Assembly (NCBI GenBank): GCA_028279445.1
Contig: JANQNT010000030.1
Location: 1-64,000 of the forward strand
DNA from: Tepidamorphaceae bacterium
GTDB taxonomy: Bacteria > Pseudomonadota > Alphaproteobacteria > Rhizobiales > Tepidamorphaceae
Direction: 5' to 3'
DNA length: 64,000 bases
The notes beneath the pieces were generated by a model. It did no database searches, had not been told where the DNA came from, and was given only the letters and a program-made list of their open reading frames with translations. This document shows, piece by piece, positions 1-8,294 of this stretch; within the stretch, counting starts at the first letter, position 1; each line of letters starts with the position of its first letter. The position numbers and the translations under genes are program-made.

Positions 1-221
1 TTGATGGCGAGACCAGCGTGAACGCCGCCTCGGACTCGCTGACCAGCGACACCCGCGCATGGCGCGGCGAGATCGGCGTCGGCGGATCGTACGAATGGAT
101 CGGCGCCGATGGTACGCGCTCGGCGATCCATGCCGATATCGTCGCCGGGTCGGAGTTCGGGTCGGAGCTGGAATCCGGCGCCAACCTCAGCGGCCGCATA
201 GGCTTCAAAATGGAGTTCTGA
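1..221 (+). CDS. Autotransporter beta-barrel, C-terminal end (partial)
   Basis: The reading frame is open from base 3 at the window edge to the stop at 221, so the gene begins outside the window. About 72 residues are visible. They alternate hydrophobic and polar residues in the manner of outer-membrane strands (WRGEIGVGGSYEW, then SAIHADIVAG) and end in Phe (IGFKMEF), the usual C-terminal signal for BAM-assembled barrels. I read it as the end of an autotransporter or autotransporter-like outer-membrane protein. The IalB-family gene follows after 4 bases, a common pairing in Hyphomicrobiales. A decayed inverted relative of this same segment lies near 3205-3396. Family assignment is from the barrel pattern only, because the passenger domain is not visible. 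Confidence 0.7.
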   Translation, partial: DGETSVNAASDSLTSDTRAWRGEIGVGGSYEWIGADGTRSAIHADIVAGSEFGSELESGANLSGRIGFKMEF

Positions 222-225
222 AACG

Positions 226-771
226 ATGCCCAATCCCGTACTGCTCGGAACAGCATTCATGGTTCTCGCCGCGGCAATCGCAGCCAGTTTGGCTCCAACG
301 CACCTTGCGGCACAGATGCCCAATGCGCTGGCAGAAACCTACGGAAGCTGGACCGTTCAATGCAGATCATCGGCGGCGCAGGAAGGCGAAGAGGTTCAGC
401 GTAACTGTCAGGCGTCCCAGGAGCTCAAACAGGCCAAGACCGGCAACCGTATTGTGCTCGTCGCAATCACCATTCCCGAGGACTCCGAAAGCACCCAGAT
501 GACCATCATAGCGCCTTTCGGGATCTTTCTGCCCCACGGAATCAAACTCAGTATCGGCGAGGCGGAGATTGTCTCAGCATCGATCAAGACGTGTCTTGAG
601 AGAACGGGATGCGTGGCGGAAAGCGCGCTGTCTCCCGACCAGTTGAGCAGCCTGACCGGAGGGCAGGAATTGACCATTCATATGGTTGCCGCAAGTGGTC
701 AGAAAATAATTGTGAATCTGTCTCTGGATGGATTTGAGTCTGCATATAATAGATTGAAATTGATTCTCTAG
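226..771 (+). CDS. ialB: Invasion-associated locus B (IalB) family protein
   Basis: This is a 181-residue exported protein. Residues 1-30 form a signal peptide (hydrophobic VLAAAIAASLA core, then an LAAQ cleavage region). The mature part starts with the IalB hallmark YGSWTVQC, followed by paired Cys residues (RNCQ, KTCLERTGC) likely to form disulfides. IalB proteins are periplasmic or envelope proteins first linked to erythrocyte invasion in Bartonella, but they occur widely in free-living Rhizobiales where the role is unknown. A GGAG lies about 10 bases before the ATG, inside the end of the autotransporter gene, so the two are probably cotranscribed. Family call is firm; cellular function is not known here. 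Confidence 0.8.
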   Translation: MPNPVLLGTAFMVLAAAIAASLAPTHLAAQMPNALAETYGSWTVQCRSSAAQEGEEVQRNCQASQELKQAKTGNRIVLVAITIPEDSESTQMTIIAPFGIFLPHGIKLSIGEAEIVSASIKTCLERTGCVAESALSPDQLSSLTGGQELTIHMVAASGQKIIVNLSLDGFESAYNRLKLIL

Positions 772-1135
772 ATTGCATTATAGTGTTGATATTTTTACAT
801 AATATTATTTCGTAATGGACGTTCAATATTCTTGAATCGGATCGTTCAAATGCCATGCGTGCCATTTCATATTGGTACGCACTGGCTGCAATTTTGTATG
901 AAACGATACAGATCAAATGACGCAGGATCGGGATCAAGCTGAGGGCGTCAAATTCGTATTTTGACGTCGACATTCATGGTTTTGGGGAGTTCTCAAGGCG
1001 GTAGCTAACAACCCAAGCATGCAAGCATTGACTGCGCATAACAGTCAGGTGCGTGAGGCCTGTTGGGCTCGTGCTGACATCTTCCATTTGCCCGAGGTGG
1101 CACCGCAAATGGCCATGAAAAACAGTCTCCTCCCG
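772..1135. other. AT-rich intergenic region
   Basis: The stretch after the IalB stop is notably AT-rich up to about 980 compared with the flanking genes. I see no convincing gene, RNA or repeat in it. A frame open from 1019 runs into the next gene but lacks a ribosome binding site at its first ATG. Confidence 0.4.
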
Positions 1136-1516
1136 ATGTCTTCGATCCTGCGCCATGGATGTATCGTCAAGCACCCAAGGCGTACTCAGATACTGGCGTC
1201 CCTTGCCGCCGCAGTATCAACCTTCATGCTCGGCGCGATGATCCTGTCACCCATTGGCGCGCCCCATGCATTTGCCGATTGTGCCCCGCCCAATACGCGA
1301 ACACTGGCGATGCACGCGGGCGACGCCAGTTCCTTCATGCTCGATGCCGGCGCCGCGATGGTCGGTGCGGTCGGGGGCGAGACAGTCAACGGTGCCTCCG
1401 TCACGCTCGATACTGGCATCGCGATGGTCGGTACGGTCGACGCAGAGGCTGGCAGCGATACCCCCAACAGCAATCATGGACACGACTGCCCACCTGATCA
1501 TGGCGACAAGCCTTAG
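1136..1516 (+). CDS. Hypothetical exported protein
   Basis: I do not recognise this 126-residue protein. It has a basic N-terminus (KHPRRTQ), a hydrophobic run (ILASLAAAVSTFMLGAMIL) and an AFAD cleavage-like site, so it is probably exported. The mature part carries two related units around AAMVGAVGGE and IAMVGTVDAE, then a short His/Asp/Pro-rich tail (HGHDCPPDHGD). The start is uncertain: ATG codons at 1019, 1115 and 1136 are in frame and none has a clear ribosome binding site; I chose the one nearest the signal peptide. It could be the surviving N-terminus of a decayed autotransporter-like gene, given the remnants around it. Confidence 0.4.
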   Translation: MSSILRHGCIVKHPRRTQILASLAAAVSTFMLGAMILSPIGAPHAFADCAPPNTRTLAMHAGDASSFMLDAGAAMVGAVGGETVNGASVTLDTGIAMVGTVDAEAGSDTPNSNHGHDCPPDHGDKP

Positions 1517-1658
1517 GCTTTATCGGCAGTCTGGATTGTGGGCTGGGCGGGCCGGCTCCCTGGCGGTTTCGACCTTTGCGTCGGAGAATCGGCTCCATAA
1601 GCCCCGTTCATGCTCCGCCGGATTGATGGAATAATCCGCCTTCAAAGCGATCGATCTT

Positions 1659-1910
1659 CTAGGAACGCTCGAACCACCATTTCATTATCATTGCAAAAAT
1701 GACACTCAACAGAAAAGCACCGTTCATGAGAATAACGGGCGTTAGCGACAAGCTGATCGCATAGAGCTGATAAAATAGGGCGCTCATAGCTGTTGCAGCA
1801 AGCATCAACCATGAAAAATCGATCATGGAGCGCGTACGTGCAGATTTTACGATTTGAGGTAGAAAGCTAATCATAAGAAAAGATCCAGCCGCGTAACCCA
1901 AGAAATCCAT
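1659..1910 (-). CDS. SemiSWEET-type sugar transporter (PQ-loop family)
   Basis: This 83-residue membrane protein has three predicted transmembrane segments and the PQ motif in FLPQIVKS near residue 20, which is diagnostic of MtN3/PQ-loop half-transporters. SemiSWEETs act as dimers and move sugars down their gradient across the inner membrane. An ATG 24 bases further upstream (1934) is also in frame, but the internal ATG at 1910 has AAGAGG at the right distance, so I prefer it. The gene sits alone between an exported hypothetical and an XRE regulator in AT-rich DNA, and the substrate cannot be read from context. Confidence 0.75.
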   Translation of the reverse strand: MDFLGYAAGSFLMISFLPQIVKSARTRSMIDFSWLMLAATAMSALFYQLYAISLSLTPVILMNGAFLLSVIFAMIMKWWFERS

Positions 1911-2004
1911 GATGATGCCTCTTTTGTAATCCATGTTTATTTTTTTGGCGATTTACCATCAAATATTTCAAAATATAAATTGAAATCAGGTCTGGTTTAG
2001 TTAT

Positions 2005-2922
2005 TCACAGTACGTTGAAAACCGATGACGCATTCATGCGAATTTTTTCAAAATGTTCCCTGGCAAAAGCCGGAACCTTTTCCAGGTCGCACCGTCCGCT
2101 GTCTTGCGCAACCCGTATAGCGCTTCTCAATCCATCGGGGATCCGCTCCATGACAACGGGCTGAATCAGGAAAACGCTGTCCGCCCGATCCGACGTCCAT
2201 AGCGCGACGCCGCCATAGCGGTCGGCGCGAAACCTGCCCAAGCGCTCAAAGCTCAGAAAGAACTTCATGTGGGAATTGCCAATGAACTGGAGCGTGCAGA
2301 AGCCATTGACCTGCTTGTAACAAACCCCTCGGTGGCGTGGCGATCGATCATGCGGTTTGGGCATATCTTCCCAGTCCGAAATCAGCTCGCGGCTTTCGAG
2401 CAAGCGAAGGCCTTTTTGGGTCGAGATTTGCGCGATACCATTGTAGTAGGTGCCCAGATCGATGGCGTCAGGAAGCCAAAATCGGTACAGACCGTCTTCA
2501 ATGTCGTTCTGATCCGGCGGTATGTATTTGATTGGTGATTGAGTTGGTGAGAAAGCTCCAAAATCCACCAAGAAATCCCATATCTCTTGATAGTGGCGCG
2601 CGAGTGCCATTTTATCTACAGGGCGCGGAACAATACGATTGGTCAGGATTCGTGCATCAACACCAAATAATTTGCAGATTTTCACCAATATTGCGGGCTT
2701 TGGGTATGAACTACCACTCAAGAATCGACTCAACTGTGTTCTGCTGATTCCAGCATATTTACACAGATCAGCCTTCGTTTTTTTTCTAAAATCTAATAGC
2801 GTAACCATATTTTTTGCAAATGTCTTTGTTCCAAAAGACATATCCAATTCATCATATATAAATTCGATATTATGATCATCCAAAGTATCGAGATTTTCAA
2901 TGATTTCAGTGTAAATACGCAT
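2005..2922 (-). CDS. XRE-family HTH transcriptional regulator
   Basis: The protein is 305 residues long. An XRE/Cro-type helix-turn-helix lies at about residues 38-95, with the recognition segment AGISRTQLSRFLSGSSYPKP. The remaining roughly 200 residues form an unrecognised C-terminal domain that may be a ligand-sensing module. The AT-rich codon use in the first half contrasts with the surrounding GC-rich genes and suggests lateral transfer. The nearest genes (SemiSWEET downstream, decayed autotransporter upstream) give no clear target. HTH assignment is firm; role is unknown. Confidence 0.7.
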   Translation of the reverse strand: MRIYTEIIENLDTLDDHNIEFIYDELDMSFGTKTFAKNMVTLLDFRKKTKADLCKYAGISRTQLSRFLSGSSYPKPAILVKICKLFGVDARILTNRIVPRPVDKMALARHYQEIWDFLVDFGAFSPTQSPIKYIPPDQNDIEDGLYRFWLPDAIDLGTYYNGIAQISTQKGLRLLESRELISDWEDMPKPHDRSPRHRGVCYKQVNGFCTLQFIGNSHMKFFLSFERLGRFRADRYGGVALWTSDRADSVFLIQPVVMERIPDGLRSAIRVAQDSGRCDLEKVPAFAREHFEKIRMNASSVFNVL

Positions 2923-3204
2923 TTATATAATTCATCTCGATATATTTTATATTTAAACAGGCGAGATAAATTTATTAACAGCGCTTGTCAATCGGGAGTT
3001 TTTGCGAAATGATAGATCAAAATTAATGTTATTGTATCTGATGTGATATTCGATTTTTGCCAATATGTTCTGGCTAAGGGTCGCAGTTATTTTTGCATGT
3101 TGGCCATATTCGGGAATGCTCGATGCGACAGCACGATATGGGTGCCGGTGTTGATCGGTTTGAACTCTCAGGATGGCTGACGGTTGTTTTGAGCCTCTGC
3201 ACCT

Positions 3205-3396
3205 TCCTGTGTCGCGGATAATCGACATGCACGCGCTGGGGGCGCGCCATCGGCGCCTGCTCCATTCATGCGAGCCACCGACGCCGACCTCTCCGCGCCG
3301 GATTTGGCGTTCGCTGGTCCTCGAGTCCGAGGCCGATTTCACCGTGGTGTCGCCATCGGGGTGGTCGAAGACGTTCGCCGTCATATAAGAGCGACT
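3205..3396 (-). pseudogene. Decayed inverted copy of an autotransporter C-terminus
   Basis: Read on the minus strand, this stretch aligns at nucleotide level with bases 1-170 of the window. Shared blocks include GCCTCGGACTCG and GGTCGGCGTCGG on this strand against the matching blocks near 28-90. The translated segment RGEVGVGGSHEW mirrors RGEIGVGGSYEW at the window start. Just after that block an extra base shifts the frame, and the downstream barrel strands are lost. It is a broken paralogue, not a functional gene. It lies inverted relative to the intact end, with IalB, SemiSWEET and XRE between them. Confidence 0.65.
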
Positions 3397-3598
3397 GTCA
3401 CGACCTTCGGAGACAGGCTCATCTCGTAATTTCGGCTTCATAGCCGGGCATTAATCCCCTATGTTACTGAGTTTCCTTCATATTTTTTGACGTGTGCCGC
3501 ACATCACGTAGGCTTATAAGGATTGAAACTGTTCCATATTGTTAACGAAATGGTGCTTCTGCTCAGTACATTTATGACGCACGGCGTATCAATCTGAT

Positions 3599-3853
3599 AT
3601 GCCAAATGGCCTGAGCCCTTTGTACGCGGCATATCCCGCTGTTGCCCTTTTGACTGGGTCCATATCGCATCGGTTCAAACGCTCTGCGGCGATGCTATTG
3701 ATCGACGAAGGAGTTGATATTCGGATCGTTCAAGGATGGTTTGGACAGGTCAGCATCTCGACGACCGAGTTGTACACCAAGGTATCCGACAACTCCCTGG
3801 TCACCGCGATTGAACGGGCCGACACACTGGCGCAGGTGGACTCATGGGTCTGA
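3599..3853 (+). pseudogene. Tyrosine recombinase/integrase, C-terminal remnant
   Basis: Only about 84 residues are present. The run SAAMLLIDEGVDIRIVQGW followed by FGQVSISTTELYTKV matches the C-terminal catalytic end of phage-type/transposon tyrosine recombinases, which normally read HxxRHSxA...LGHxSxxTTxxY. The catalytic Tyr in ELYTKV is kept, but the HxxR box reads HRFK (Arg to Lys) and the second His/Trp position reads Gln (FGQ). The N-terminal two thirds is missing. This points to an inactive leftover of a mobile element, consistent with the methyltransferase/DUF5681 pair beside it. Confidence 0.6.
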
Positions 3854-3875
3854 CAACTCAGACCACGCGTCACAC

Positions 3876-5009
3876 TCACTTTGTGCCGAGCACGGCATCG
3901 ACATGCTCGGGATCGTAGTCGGGACTCCTGCTCAGTTTGAGCAGGCCAATGGCGAGATACAGCAGGCGGCGCAGCAGCGACCATGGCGGGAGCGTTGCGC
4001 CACGCTTGACGCGAACCCCGAGCTGGCGCCAACCCTCGCGCGTGGCTTTCAGGAGTTCGCGCTTGGTCATGCGCCTGACCTTGAGCACTTCGACGTACCA
4101 GTCCTCCTCACCAATGCGCATGCGTTCAGGCAACAGACTGTTCAGCCACATTGCAATGAAGAAGCCACCAGGATCATCGTCCTCATGGACGTAGCCCTTC
4201 ACCTTGGCGAAGGGATCATCCAGACGAAGTCCAAGCTGCTCCCTGATTGAATCCAGCAATGCGATTGCGTCTTCATCTGCCGGTATCCGAGCTGAGCGAT
4301 TGTCGAGCTCATAGTGCATCAACATCAGGTCACGCAGATGCTGGGACTCGGTGAAGTGCTTGGCGTGCTCTTCGTCCAGCGGCCCCACGATGCGCACGCG
4401 CTTGCCCCGCTTAAGGACAATGTCATCGGGGTGGGGGTAGACCTGCGGGTCTTTCTCGCCGGCGGCGATCTGCTTGTCGAGTTCCTCGCGCTGCATCACC
4501 TGGAAGCTCGTCCAGAACGCGTGGTGTTGCTCCAGCCAGGCGGCTTCCTCGTCCTTGGCCCGGCGTGCACTTTCGATGATCTGCTGCTGGGCGCGGACGC
4601 TTCCCTTCAGAGCCGCTGCCTGCTGTGCACGGATGGTGGCCTCCAGGACGCTGATCTCAATGAGCCGATCACCATCCCGAACGGAGATGATCTGTTCCAA
4701 CTGCCTCAACATCACGTCGGTGACCTCCGGCAGATCGTCGGGCCGCCGCGATGCGGTGCTTCTTACATTCTTGGGACGTCCCTTCGGGTTGCCAGATTGG
4801 CCCGGCTTGAAGCGTGTGTGCGTGGGCGGAGACTTGTAGCCAACCTTCTCATCCTGATCCGGATTGTCGGCACCTGCGTTTGGCTTGGCATAGTGGGAGA
4901 CAATCTGCTTGCGAATGCGCCTGGCGATCTCTGCATTCAGCTTGTCCCTTGAGGCGTCCGGTGTGGAGTGCCGGTTCTCGTCGTCGTTGATGCGCTTGTC
5001 ATCGCTCAT
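3876..5009 (-). CDS. DUF5681 domain-containing protein
   Basis: This 377-residue protein contains the DUF5681 signature FKPGQSGNPKGRPK at about residues 66-80. After that come Arg/Glu-rich helices and an Asp/Glu-rich middle (YVHEDDDPGG). The family is frequent in alphaproteobacterial phages and integrated elements; its molecular function is not established. The start at 5009 (MSDDKRIND) was chosen because upstream codons in this frame read through the preceding methyltransferase gene. Only 4 bases separate it from that gene, so the two form a small operon. The convergent integrase remnant on the other side supports a mobile-island origin. Confidence 0.65.
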   Translation of the reverse strand: MSDDKRINDDENRHSTPDASRDKLNAEIARRIRKQIVSHYAKPNAGADNPDQDEKVGYKSPPTHTRFKPGQSGNPKGRPKNVRSTASRRPDDLPEVTDVMLRQLEQIISVRDGDRLIEISVLEATIRAQQAAALKGSVRAQQQIIESARRAKDEEAAWLEQHHAFWTSFQVMQREELDKQIAAGEKDPQVYPHPDDIVLKRGKRVRIVGPLDEEHAKHFTESQHLRDLMLMHYELDNRSARIPADEDAIALLDSIREQLGLRLDDPFAKVKGYVHEDDDPGGFFIAMWLNSLLPERMRIGEEDWYVEVLKVRRMTKRELLKATREGWRQLGVRVKRGATLPPWSLLRRLLYLAIGLLKLSRSPDYDPEHVDAVLGTK

Positions 5010-5013
5010 GGCA

Positions 5014-6507
5014 CTACCCATCCTGCTTCGGCGTGAGGGAATGGGCAGTGCGTTGGTCGGTCGACGGCGGATTGTCATCCAGAGAGACAATGCGCGCCGC
5101 CGCGACGTCCTCGAAGGTCTGGAGGTCCGAGCCGGTGATACGTTCGGCGTGTTTGCCGGTGTAGGCCTGCCAGCGGCGGATGATCGTGTCGCAGTAGAGC
5201 GGATCAATCTCGAGCAGACGAGCCTTGCGCCCGCAACGTTCTGCCGCCATCAGCGTCGATCCAGAGCCGCCGAATGGATCAAGAACGATCTCACCGCGAT
5301 GGCTGCAGTCCTTGATGGCTTCTTCGATCAAAGCGACCGGTTTGACCGTGGGGTGCATGGCCAACTGATCCATACGCTCCCGGCCGATTGCGTTGATGCC
5401 CGCGAAGTCCCAGATGTTGGTGCGGTAGCGCCCGGTGTCCCCGAGCCCGAAGGTGTTTGTGTGGGGGGCTGTACCGTGCTTGAAGGCGAAGATCAGTTCG
5501 TGCTTGGAGCGGTAGAAGCTCCCCATGCCGCCATTGGCCTTGTTCCAGACGCACAGGTTCTTCAGTTCGCTGAAGACCGCCTTGCCGGCGGCAAGCAACT
5601 CACCCATGTGGCGCCAGTCCATACAGACAAAGCAGATGGCACCATCCCTGGTGAGCCGAGCCGCGTTCCCAAGCGTCTCGCTCAGGAATGCTGTGAAGGC
5701 CTCTTCACTCATCTCACCTGAGGCTTCGACGAAGGCCCGGTGCTTCACCGACCCCAGACCACAGACGTGGCGATCAATGGGGACGTTGTAGGGCGGATCG
5801 GTGAAGATGAGGTCTGCTGTCTCTCGGGCATCGCCATCCCGGACCATCAGCCGATTGAAGTCACCGGGAGACTTCGCATCCCCGCACAGAAGCCTGTGGC
5901 GACCTAGCTGCCAAAGATCGCCCGTCCTGGAGATGGCCACGTCGCCAGGAGGCGGCACCACGTCGGCGGTATCGGGTTCGGGGTCATCTATCGCCCCATT
6001 TTTCGCCTGACCGATCGTCAGATCGATCTCGGCGGGAGAGAAGCCGGTCAGGCTGACGTCGAACTCAAGATCGATGAGCGCTTCGAGTTCATCGGCGAGG
6101 ATCTCGATGTCCCAACCTGCGTTCAATGCAAGCTTGTTGTCGGCGATGACGTAGGCACGCCGCTCTGCTGCGGTGAGATGCGACAACCGCAGCGTCGGGA
6201 CTTCATCCATCCCGAGAAGCTTGGCGGCCTCCACGCGACCGTGGCCGGCGATGATCTCTCCGTCGTCGCTGATCAGCACCGGGTTGGTGAAGCCGAAGCG
6301 CGTGATGCTGTCGGCGATCTGGCGAACCTGGGTCTTCGAATGCGTGCGGGCATTCTTTGCATAGGGACGCAGGAATGAAGCCATCCGCCACTCGATCTCG
6401 GGCCGGTTCAACTCGGCGTTCAACGGATCTTCGTCCGACGGCTCTCTTGGGCCAGTGGCCGCGTCGGTCTTCGATACGCGCCTGGGTTTGCGGGCTTGGT
6501 CAGGCAT
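5014..6507 (-). CDS. ParB-like/N4-N6 DNA methyltransferase fusion
   Basis: The 497-residue protein has two parts. Residues about 30-130 form a ParB-like nuclease fold (PYAKNARTHSK, then GEIIAGHGRVEAAKLLG). Residues about 230-460 form an amino-methyltransferase with motif IV FTDPPYN and the SAM-binding motif DPFGGSGST near the C-terminus, in the beta-class order. It should methylate adenine N6 or cytosine N4 in DNA. ParB-methylase fusions without a partner restriction enzyme are typical of phages and integrated elements. AGAAGGAG six bases before the ATG at 6507 decides the start over an ATG 21 bases upstream. DUF5681 follows after 4 bases. Confidence 0.85.
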   Translation of the reverse strand: MPDQARKPRRVSKTDAATGPREPSDEDPLNAELNRPEIEWRMASFLRPYAKNARTHSKTQVRQIADSITRFGFTNPVLISDDGEIIAGHGRVEAAKLLGMDEVPTLRLSHLTAAERRAYVIADNKLALNAGWDIEILADELEALIDLEFDVSLTGFSPAEIDLTIGQAKNGAIDDPEPDTADVVPPPGDVAISRTGDLWQLGRHRLLCGDAKSPGDFNRLMVRDGDARETADLIFTDPPYNVPIDRHVCGLGSVKHRAFVEASGEMSEEAFTAFLSETLGNAARLTRDGAICFVCMDWRHMGELLAAGKAVFSELKNLCVWNKANGGMGSFYRSKHELIFAFKHGTAPHTNTFGLGDTGRYRTNIWDFAGINAIGRERMDQLAMHPTVKPVALIEEAIKDCSHRGEIVLDPFGGSGSTLMAAERCGRKARLLEIDPLYCDTIIRRWQAYTGKHAERITGSDLQTFEDVAAARIVSLDDNPPSTDQRTAHSLTPKQDG

Positions 6508-6946
6508 GGAGGGCTCCTTCTGGTGCAATCATCATCGACCGACGCGTTCACCGATGGCATCGGCCACATCGATCACGCTCATCCGCGTTAGCCCGATTGC
6601 ATCACCACCGCAGTTGCGTGTTCAGGGTGCCAAGTGGCACCGGGCAAATCGGCAGCGGATCGCCATCGATGCCTCCAATCGAAGCCACCATTCGCCCCAC
6701 CCCGCGCCCCTGACACTGTCAGTACGTGACCGAACTTCACCGCTGTTCGATTTGCTCGACCCTCTCCACAGGCGAGTAGCGGAAGACCGCGCGCCGACCG
6801 AGAGTGAGCTTGCGGGGAAAGGTGCGAACCGGCCCGACGTCGCTTGCCGAAGCAGACCATCGAACGCACATGCACGGCATGGTGCCGACTTGATGCGACT
6901 GCACAATCGATCAGTGTCTTGGAGAGTGCGGGCTGGGGGTGCGTAA
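6508..6946. other. Intergenic, no supported gene
   Basis: GC-rich DNA upstream of the methyltransferase. Overlapping short frames exist on both strands, but none has a recognisable motif or ribosome binding site. It should contain the methyltransferase promoter; I see no clear -35/-10 pair. Confidence 0.35.
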
Positions 6947-7126
6947 CGTTCCCCGCGCGCCAGATGGCCGGACTACGACTTGCTCAGCCCGCGTTGGACA
7001 GAACCGCTTGGCCTCGACTGGAAGTCAACCGTTGGTCTTGGTCTGGAAGACTTGCCAGACCGCCTGACCAAGGGATGGCCTGAGCGGATGGAGTTGATTG
7101 CTCAGCTCTACGAAGCTATCGAATAG
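6947..7126 (+). pseudogene. Possible C-terminal gene remnant, unknown
   Basis: The frame from just after a TAA at 6944 to a TAG at 7124 gives 59 residues that read like a real protein end: RWPDYDLLSPRWTEPLGLDW, then LEDLPDRLTKGWPERMELIA. There is no start codon with a ribosome binding site, so it would be a truncated gene. I do not recognise the family. The coherent acidic/aromatic composition differs from the shadow frames around it, but this is weak evidence. Confidence 0.25.
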
Positions 7127-7355
7127 CGCGTGATGGCGAACCATTCGCCCGGGCAGCCGGGCGGCCGCTCGACGGTGTAGCCCTTGGCAGCCGAAGAGGG
7201 GACTGCGGCCCTCCGCCCTCACGTTCATTGCCTGTTGCAGTGCCTTGGTGCCGATACGCTGGTCTTCGAGTGAGCGCCACCTGTTGATCCGTCCAGCGCA
7301 TCACATCTGATCTTCTCGACACCACGGTGCAATGGCGTTCCGCAACAGTGCACAC

Positions 7356-7523
7356 CGATCCCAAGAAGCGCCTTGCAGCGACCAAGACCGGACACTGGAC
7401 TCTCGTGAAAGGCCAATTCGATCCCGCAAACCGGCATAGCGATCCCACGACACGACAGTGCAATCCCACGACACGACAGTGCAATCCCACGAAGCTGCAG
7501 CCCGATCCCACAGGAAAGCAATG
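7356..7523. repeat. 21-bp tandem repeat array
   Basis: Five consecutive 21-base units begin at 7419, 7440, 7461, 7482 and 7503. Two are nearly identical (CAATCCCACGACACGACAGTG and CGATCCCACGACACGACAGTG), and all begin C(A/G)ATCCC(A/G)C. An outlying unit, CGATCCCAAGAAGCGCCTTGC, begins at 7356, exactly three periods upstream of the first. The regular spacing of two DNA turns suggests protein-binding sites. The arrangement resembles the multiple terminal repeats bound by IS21-type transposases, but no istAB gene is present, so this may be a solo element end. Confidence 0.6.
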
Positions 7524-7660
7524 AAAATCCCTGTTTCCTCCAGGATCTCGCCGACTGTCTGTGGCCACCTCCCTCACCGGCTCTGTGCAGCTCGCTGAAA
7601 TCACGGCACGAATTCCACCCAGCCGGCTCCGTTTCCGGCAAAGTGGGAGTTCGAGCATTT

Positions 7661-7893
7661 GCCAAGAACAGGGAATATCAGGAGACAGGTTCGCGGCAGA
7701 CTATGTCCACCACCACTTTTCCCCCTGTGTTTGGGGAGACTTCGGGTGGCATGTAGAAACTCTCTATATTTCAGCAGGTTACGGGGCTATTGTACGCGCT
7801 GGTGTGGTGGAGAGACCGCCGCAACGGACAGACATAGGCCCCACGTCTCTGTAGACGCTTTCCGACCACCACACGGTGGGGTTTCAGGCCGAA
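7661..7893. repeat. Dispersed intergenic repeat, copy A (long)
   Basis: This roughly 230-base element recurs at 16877-17133 in full and, as its right end only, at 28295-28362 and 54611-54672. Conserved blocks are GGTTCGCGG, GTCCACCACCACTTTTCC, CTCTATATTTCAG, TGTGGTGGAGAGACCGCC, CGTCTCTGT and CGACCACCACACGGTG. The block TGTGGTGGAGAGAC pairs with downstream GTCTCT and CCACCACA, so the right half can fold into a long interrupted hairpin. It lies in non-coding DNA next to degraded mobile elements. Confidence 0.7.
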
Positions 7894-8244
7894 ATTTGAT
7901 GTGACGGATCGATGCCGGGTCTCCTCGCTGTCCAATCCCGAGGTCTACGCGACGCATGAGGGTAGTTCGGTTCTGGTATTACCAGTGGCGCGCACAGTGC
8001 ATTCTTGCCACTTATGGCCTTGCGATCAGTTGACGATGAGAAGTAGTTGCGGCAAAGTTGAAATCGAAGGGTGGTTTTTTGACTTTCCTCGTTCAAGGGG
8101 GGGGCGTACTTCTTGACGGAGGCGGGTGATGTCGGCTCAAGCGGCGGGGCTGACGGGTTATCGAAATTATTGACAGAATAACTGCTCAGGCATCGCCGCC
8201 AGCCTCATCTATCCAGGAAGTTCTCCTACTCGGATTTGCAACGT
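7894..8244. other. Intergenic region upstream of RTX gene
   Basis: No supported gene. Short frames on both strands lack motifs. The interval separates the dispersed repeat from the RTX gene and should hold part of its promoter. Confidence 0.35.
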
Positions 8245-8260
8245 CACGGTCATGACCGTG
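8245..8260. promoter_or_regulatory. 16-bp perfect palindrome before RTX gene
   Basis: CACGGTCATGACCGTG is a perfect 16-base palindrome that ends 34 bases before the chosen RTX start codon. Its length, symmetry and position fit an operator for a dimeric regulator. The regulator is not identifiable in this window. Confidence 0.45.
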
Positions 8261-8294
8261 GAATGCGGTCGTGCGGCACACTTGGGGGATCAAG

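Noticed and set aside
7116..7665. Frames with a 7-residue repeat on both strands over the 21-bp array
   Set aside because: The peptide repeat is a direct consequence of a 21-bp DNA repeat being a multiple of three; both strands are open, so neither is convincing.
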